64,000 nt of DNA from Asterella californica (lineage: Eukaryota; Streptophyta; Marchantiopsida; Marchantiales; Aytoniaceae): positions 17,546,001 through 17,610,000 of the forward strand of contig JAYKYS010000009.1 of assembly GCA_036924285.1 (NCBI GenBank), written 5' to 3'. Of this stretch, positions 58,335-64,000 are shown in pieces (position 1 is the first letter of the stretch; each line of letters begins with the position of its first letter). Both the position numbers and the translations under genes were made by a program. The notes beneath the pieces were generated by a model. The model had not been told where the DNA came from. It searched no databases and saw only the letters and a list, made by a program, of their open reading frames with translations.

Positions 58335-61300
58335 TCAATTACTCCTATTGACTGAGCGCGCGTCTAACCACCTCACTATATCGTCAATCGCTTGATCGAC
58401 AATTTCATCCGGTTCACCTTCAAGCACGGCATGCCATGCATTTTCATACAGAAGGAGAGTTTTATCAGATGTAGATGCTTTCTCATACAAAGCTTTGCTC
58501 ACAGCAGGATCAGTGACCCTATCGGCCGCTCCGTGTAAAATCAACAACGGCAAGGAAACCTGCAGTTGAAGTGTACCTCAGGTTACGCTGTGCTCTTCGT
58601 TTACATAAAGTATAAAAACCACGTACCAGAACATTTCATGCCAGGAAGCTCGTACCTTATGCAGTTGGTTTTCTATCTCGTCAGTGGCATTGAGCAGGGA
58701 CAGCGCTGTACCAAGACGAGGTTTACCAGTGAAGGCAATAATATTCTGCATCGCCTGCGTTTGTATATATCCCAGCAGGTCAGACTTCTTTCACGCCAGG
58801 CACTTCGCACGAATATGTTAACGACTCAAGCGTGCCTATCATGTCTGGACTCTGGGCTTGACTAACTGTTGTTACCTGAGCTCGTTTCTCAACATCTCTA
58901 AATCCAATCTCCGCAATATCTCCACTTGGAACGAGTTTCGCCTTCGGAATTACTCTCGCAATAAGCTTCAAAATTTCTATGGTATACCAGGGTGGGTACA
59001 TATCTTTGGCAATCTGAAATAAAACAACTTCCCTGTCAGATGAGGCATAATTCTCTTTCTTGGTTAGCACATTTGAGACACTGAATATAGGATTTCTAGG
59101 ATCAGTATGCCAAAATATGTTTGACCCCGCTGAACGTGATACCGTAGCAGCAAAAGCAGAGCAGCCATGGAACAATAGGTAAGCAACATTAAAGACTACT
59201 GGAGCCTTCAGGTGGGCTGTGAGTGCGACAGCTCCACTAAAACATGCACTCATAAAAATAGAAGTAGCAAATACTTCACCTACTTGATCTCAGCTGACCA
59301 CAATACAGTAAGCAGAGTAGCAAGTTCTTACCTTGCACATGGGTGCAATAAGTACGGCACCATCAAAGACTTTTGGAGCCTTTAGGTGAGCTTTCAGCGC
59401 AACAGCTCCACCCATAGATTGCCCCATCAGATAAAGTGGCAAATGGCTGAACTGCTCTCGGTCTGGAAAAGGTAGTTTGTAAATTTCAAACTGGAACTAA
59501 TCAGAGGTTCGTCATACTTCGTAAAAAGTCACGAATTCTAGTTCTGAAACAGAGGAAGGTCTAAAACTGCACAAACAAATGTATCAAAGCTAGAAGTAAA
59601 GGCAATAATCCATAATCAACAATCAAAACCTCAACTTCAAATTCTCTGACCGATTTCTTCCACCAACAGCTATTCCTGAAGCTTAACATAGAATCCGTTA
59701 AACCGAATAGAATTTTTCGCCCTTACCTTTAATGGAGGAGTAATGTTCAACAACATCCTCAACAAGGTGGTCAAAACTCGGAATGTAGGCGTGGAGTCCC
59801 GCTGACATTCCAAAGCCAACATAATCCATGGCAAAGACAGCAAAACCTTTAGCTGCCAATGCTCTTGCAACAACTGCACAAACATACAGAAATTCCGAGA
59901 ATCCGGTTTATATCTTCGAGCCGTAGCAAAGTATTTTGCACATACACTCCGTCTTCTACTTGCAACTCGCTTACCCAAATGGCGAATACAAATCCACGCT
60001 CCCCAAGCGGTCCTCCCACACCAAATTAATCAAACAGGAGATCTTCAGGAATTACACAAATGAGCCGGTGGGTCTACATCTAAACTGAACATTGAGCATC
60101 ACATCTTAAGAGAGCATGCAGTGCCTTGCACTCGGTAGAGTTTTGATTCCCTACCTTCAAAGAAAAAGGTGCATGTGTCTCCATATCCATGACAGTAGCA
60201 AACAGAGGCTTTTGGTAGTCCAATTTCAGGCACCCAACTTTTGGTAAAAATTTCATATCCTCTTGAATTCACTTCGAAGGCCTGCCAATGCCAAACATAC
60301 AACAACATTAAAGTTTACAGACTAACAAGGAACACGAATTTCCAAGCGTGCCCATCATGTTGGACTCTGAGTTTGACCGCTATTCTCTGTGCGCCGGTTC
60401 AACAGCTTCTCTTAGCAATCTCTGAATGAAACAAAAGGATAAAAAGTTTACCTCAGTGATTTTCAATCCTGGAACATCCTCATCCTGAAAGCATTCCACA
60501 ACACTGGACGTAAGTCCAAATCAAATGATAAAAAACGAACCAGAGCTGTAATGCAGATGACGGACACCGAAGCTAACTAAGAGTGCAGATTCTCCAAGAT
60601 TGCCCACATTCAAGGAGATCTTAATCAGGTTAATGGGTTCCTTAATCTTGCTCCAGCAGCAGTAGAAGTAGCTGTGAAACTCTCAGTAGTTATGTGAACC
60701 CCATGGTATCGTACGCGGATAGCCGAGCTTACAGCGAATCTTAAGAAACATACGAGTCAGCAGGCGGTCCACAGTAGCACTGAACTTATGAACCTCTACA
60801 ACATCAGTCCAAAACGATACTTGTCAGGAGAAAACACCATCAACTTCCCCACGACAGATGACCCATTGTGACCAACATGTGAGATGGAAAGCTAACATCC
60901 GCTCTCATGGTTATACATCACGCGTCGCAAGAACTAGCAGTCTCGACGCAACGATAGATGTTGTAGTACGAAAGATCCCGAATTCGTGACAATTACTGAC
61001 CCACCAGGAGACCTGATAACTGCAGCGGGACAACCTGATTACTAAGATTACTAAGACGTGGGTCCGGAGATGATACCCATATGGAGAACGCTTTGAAAAG
61101 CAGTCCAGGATAGATTACCAATGTGACTCCACCCTTATAAACTTTCAGTTTCCAGTGCAGCCAAGGAAAAGATGGGAACAAAAATTCTTCAACTAGTATA
61201 ACCCCTTTCGACAAAATTTTGATTGCAATGCATGGAACCATAATCCCCAGAGCACATTACAGTGCAAGCTAAACTGGAGAATTACATCGGGATAGCTTGA

Positions 61301-63529
61301 CGCATTGCCTACAAATGTTCTGCAGCAACTTTACTTCAATCCCCAGATTATTCGACTCAAGCCTCTATGGATCGGTTGTACTAGAGTGAGAAGTATCCGC
61401 CATAATCATTTTCATAGGTAGAAACTGAGACTTGAAACGAACATACCAACAAACAAAGAGCAAGCATATTCGCCGACACGTGCTACCTGAAACAACTACT
61501 GGCGGTTGTTTAGGAAGAGTTTGCACACAGGAAAGTATTTCCCAAAGTTGAAAGCCATGTCCGTTTCCTATAAGATCCTTAAAGAATGCAAATTCCAGTG
61601 CGGAGGGTGTAAGTCACGCTTTCCGTATGCGAAACATGGTAATAAATGTGAGAGAGTCCGTTTACCGACTCCTTTCGTAAGAATGTAGTGTCCTGGCCGA
61701 AGCTGTGCCGACGTGCGGTTTTAGTCCCAGCCTCTATACCTGTGACTGGCATAAACAGATCTGAGAGCTCCTCCCTGACCACGCAAGGGCCGAAATGTAT
61801 ACCGTACGTGTAAAATTGGCCCTCGGATATGTATTCACTCCTTTACCTGAAGGAATGACGTCTGTACAATATATACCGATTTCCCACCCTAACAGAGTCC
61901 TCAAAGGATAGCACTGCTAAGGTCGGGACCACTCGTGCGAAAATATTGTCCTCATCAACATCTCCACGCGTATCCCGGCAGGAAGATTGCAGAAACAAAG
62001 CGTTACCCAGTACGCAACTTGTTCTATCCCAAAGGATGTAGTCCCTCTGTAGCCCCTAGCGGTTCAGAAGTGGAAACACTGCATGTACTGAACTTCTTGC
62101 TTCGGAACATATGTGTGCAGGGCACAATGCTCGTGGGATTGTGACGAGCTAGGTGATCTCCATCAACTTTTCTGTCAAGAAATTATGCGGAAGCTAAAGC
62201 CAAAATTCCTGGATTGCTCAAGGAGACGGTGATCATGAAAGGAACTGCAAGACTGATAACAAACCGAGGTAGAATCTAAGAAATACACTCTGATTTTGTC
62301 CAATCCTTACGGAGGAACTAGGCTATCACGCAGACAACTGAGAAGATTCGCGGTGAATATAGACAAAGGGAACACTGCGCTACACAACTTGACAGCAATG
62401 GTTCTTGAGTCCAGTGTGTATCCCAGCTGATTGGCGTCGTCGGATGAAGCACGTTTAGGTGGATTTCATCGACCTGGTGAGTTCTGGGGAAATCCTAGAG
62501 GCCAGTGTAGTATTGGAACCAACAAGCTTGTCACAGTGCTTGTCGCGAAGGGACCCTGTCCGCTCCGCAAACCTCGTTGCAGAATCGATATGAATTTGGT
62601 TCGTTCGGCCTGTCCTCGAAAGCTAAACCAGCTAAAACTTACTGAGAGAAAGCACTTCGAGATCCAGACTAACTACATCGCACAGAAGCATCAAAGAACG
62701 TAAACTTTTAGGGCAAAAGATGTCCCTCCAGACAACCAAGAAACTTTAAGTGTGAATCTAGAAGTACGGTGCCACTCAGATCATTATGCATACCAAGCTG
62801 ATATGAAACCAGAAAAGGAATCAGCAATTTCTATGGACGAACGTACCCTCCAACCGCGCCTCGAATCAATTTAGAGAGAAAGGATGATGCCGGGAGGTAG
62901 ATCATCAAATGCCGAAGAACTCGAAATTATATACTTTCCAAGGAGGGGGACGCGCACACTGGTTCAGCCCTTACTAACTAACAGGCATCAGCATTGACGT
63001 CGGAGGAAAATTCAGGAAATCTCTAGCATAACGGACAGCCAAGTTTTCTTCCCACGGGTGAGTAACAATCAACCACCAAAGGCAACAGGGCAAATTCTCG
63101 GCTGTAAAGCATGAGAAGTTTCCCATGATGTAAAGCACATTCAGAAGAAGCCCAGTCGTTTGAACTTACAGCACAGATGCCTAGAATCCCGTTGATTTTG
63201 TTCCTAAACCGTGCACGTGTTTCTCGCCTTCCCGCTTCCCACTCCAAACTCCTAATATCGGGCTCCAAAGCCTTGGCTTGCGCAGCCTCCGATTTCTTAT
63301 TACTCTTGGGATCAACTTTGTTGGTGGATTCGAAGTCAGAGATACCCAGAATCGTCCAAGCCTTAGCCAACACTACAGAAATCCGCGGCAGAAACGACGA
63401 AAATCGCAACTGAATAAACACTGCGGTGATCAAGAGGACAACCAAAACCTCGGTCGAACAAGCAATTACTCCCCATCTTCCTTGCGACGTTTGCGTCGTA
63501 GCACCCGCTGCTTCGACGGCCCCAACCAT
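58335..63529 (-). CDS. Monoacylglycerol-lipase-type alpha/beta hydrolase, eight exons, 419 residues
   Basis: Exons, 5' to 3' on the minus strand: 63529-63170, 60484-60452, 60281-60155, 59873-59727, 59462-59332, 59013-58876, 58754-58656 and 58559-58335. All introns are GT-AG, phases agree, and the total is 1260 nt. I chose the ATG at 63529 because a stop lies a few codons upstream. Residues 21-41 are hydrophobic (VLVVLLITAVFIQL), a likely membrane anchor or part of a targeting sequence. The catalytic domain starts at FEVNSRGYEIFTKSWVPE; CHGYGD is the oxyanion region, GQSMGG (Ser238) the nucleophile elbow, Asp358 lies in HGAADRVTD, and His388 in NAWHAVLEGEP. The triad is complete, so hydrolysis of monoacylglycerols or related esters is expected. 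The substrate is not decided by sequence: caffeoylshikimate esterases share this fold. Confidence 0.93.
59184..59245 (-). pseudogene. Decayed copy of part of exon 5, inside the following intron
   Basis: The minus strand reads SGAVALTAHLKAPVVFN, against GGAVALKAHLKAPKVFDG in the real exon 59462-59332. The copy lies about 170 bp downstream of that exon in the intron and has no usable reading frame into its neighbours. Confidence 0.8.
60334..60425 (-). pseudogene. Decayed copy of the exon 6 end and adjoining intron
   Basis: On the + strand, aagcgtgcccatcatgt, tggactctgagtttgac and caatctctgaat parallel aagcgtgcctatcatgt, tggactctgggcttgac and catctctaaat at 58827-58905. That region spans the last codons of exon 6 (59013-58876) and the intron beyond. 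The copy lies in the intron between exons 2 and 3. Confidence 0.65.
60485..63169 (-). other. First intron of the hydrolase gene (2685 bp)
   Basis: It runs from GTAAGT (donor at 63169) to CAG (acceptor at 60485). Frames inside show no domain. It is far longer than the other introns, but no transposon ends were recognised in it. Confidence 0.7.
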
Positions 63530-64000
63530 GACGTTTATCTCGAACAAAATTCCTCGCCGTTATCAAGTCTCCTCAAGTTCCTTCCTCGTTCAGTAGACTC
63601 ACTCTCCCCCTCTTGTAACAATCAGCCCTCGGTATTACCCCAATACACATGAAACTGAAGCTCTCCGCTATACCAGGGCAACGATCTGATCTCCTCCTTG
63701 TGTAGAAATCAGACCTTCACATCAGACTCAACCTCCCGGCGAAAAGGATGGATAAGACTACCACATGTAGCGCTCTATTGAAATTCAGATCAACTTCTTC
63801 GCTGCATGAGTGCGCGAGCTCCAAGCAGAGGTGGCCAGCCTACCAGTTCCTATACCCACACTCCCAACGGACAGCAGTGATAGTAGTCCAGTAACTAATC
63901 CAAGATGAACCCCTTCGGAAAAATGCGAGCAACGACAATCACTCGATGATCGGCCTTGTCTTGCACTTGAATCTAATAAAGTCTATCTTCACCTGTAAAA
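63530..64000. other. Upstream region of the hydrolase gene
   Basis: The 5' UTR and promoter are expected here. No specific element could be supported. Confidence 0.5.

Noticed and set aside
58780..59253. 157-residue single ORF on the minus strand
   Set aside because: It is exon 6 of the hydrolase read through into both introns; splice sites and the family alignment support only 59013-58876.

Overview
This is nuclear DNA from a land plant. One recognisable gene sits at each end and a large island of transposable elements lies between them. The left gene is a SMAX1-LIKE (SMXL/D53-type) repressor and the right gene is an intron-rich plant monoacylglycerol-lipase-type alpha/beta hydrolase. Both use plain GT-AG introns. 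The SMXL family, the Ty3 retrotransposon style and the MITE content fit a plant, and a bryophyte or other non-seed plant is plausible. I cannot prove a species from the sequence.

Layout. 1-4475: 3' part of SMXL on the + strand, in three exons, cut by the window start. 4.5-17 kb: no convincing host gene; it holds a tandem duplication, a protease remnant, a hAT-type MITE with perfect 8-bp target duplication, and a (GA)34 microsatellite. 17.0-21.0 kb: a decayed PIF/Harbinger element with a transposase pseudogene (+) and its DNA-binding partner protein (ORF1, -) converging on each other. 21.65-41.1 kb: a nested Ty3-type retrotransposon stack. 41.1-45.5 kb: AT-rich DNA with two copies of an inverted-repeat MITE. 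45.55-53.4 kb: an old, heavily mutated Ty3-type element. 53.4-58.3 kb: no recognised gene. 58335-63529: the hydrolase gene on the - strand, in eight exons with a 2.7 kb first intron.

The retrotransposon stack is the most informative part. An old element C (+) was hit in its gag by element B (-). The 5' LTR of B was then hit by element A (+), a non-autonomous derivative that keeps an intact gag ORF but has lost the protease active site, nearly all of reverse transcriptase, RNase H and integrase. A solo LTR of family A also sits in the integrase of B. Finally a segment of about 4.6 kb (27939-32528) was inverted. One breakpoint split the reverse transcriptase of B and the other split the 5' LTR of A, and the two halves of each are still present at opposite ends of the inverted block. 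Reading the block backwards restores a coherent order of both elements.

The two host genes show no functional link to each other or to the transposons. SMXL proteins are degradable repressors in karrikin/strigolactone-type signalling. The hydrolase is probably a membrane-anchored or plastid/ER-directed lipase or esterase. Its introns contain decayed copies of its own exon sequence. All similarity statements are by-eye comparisons; no database search was run.
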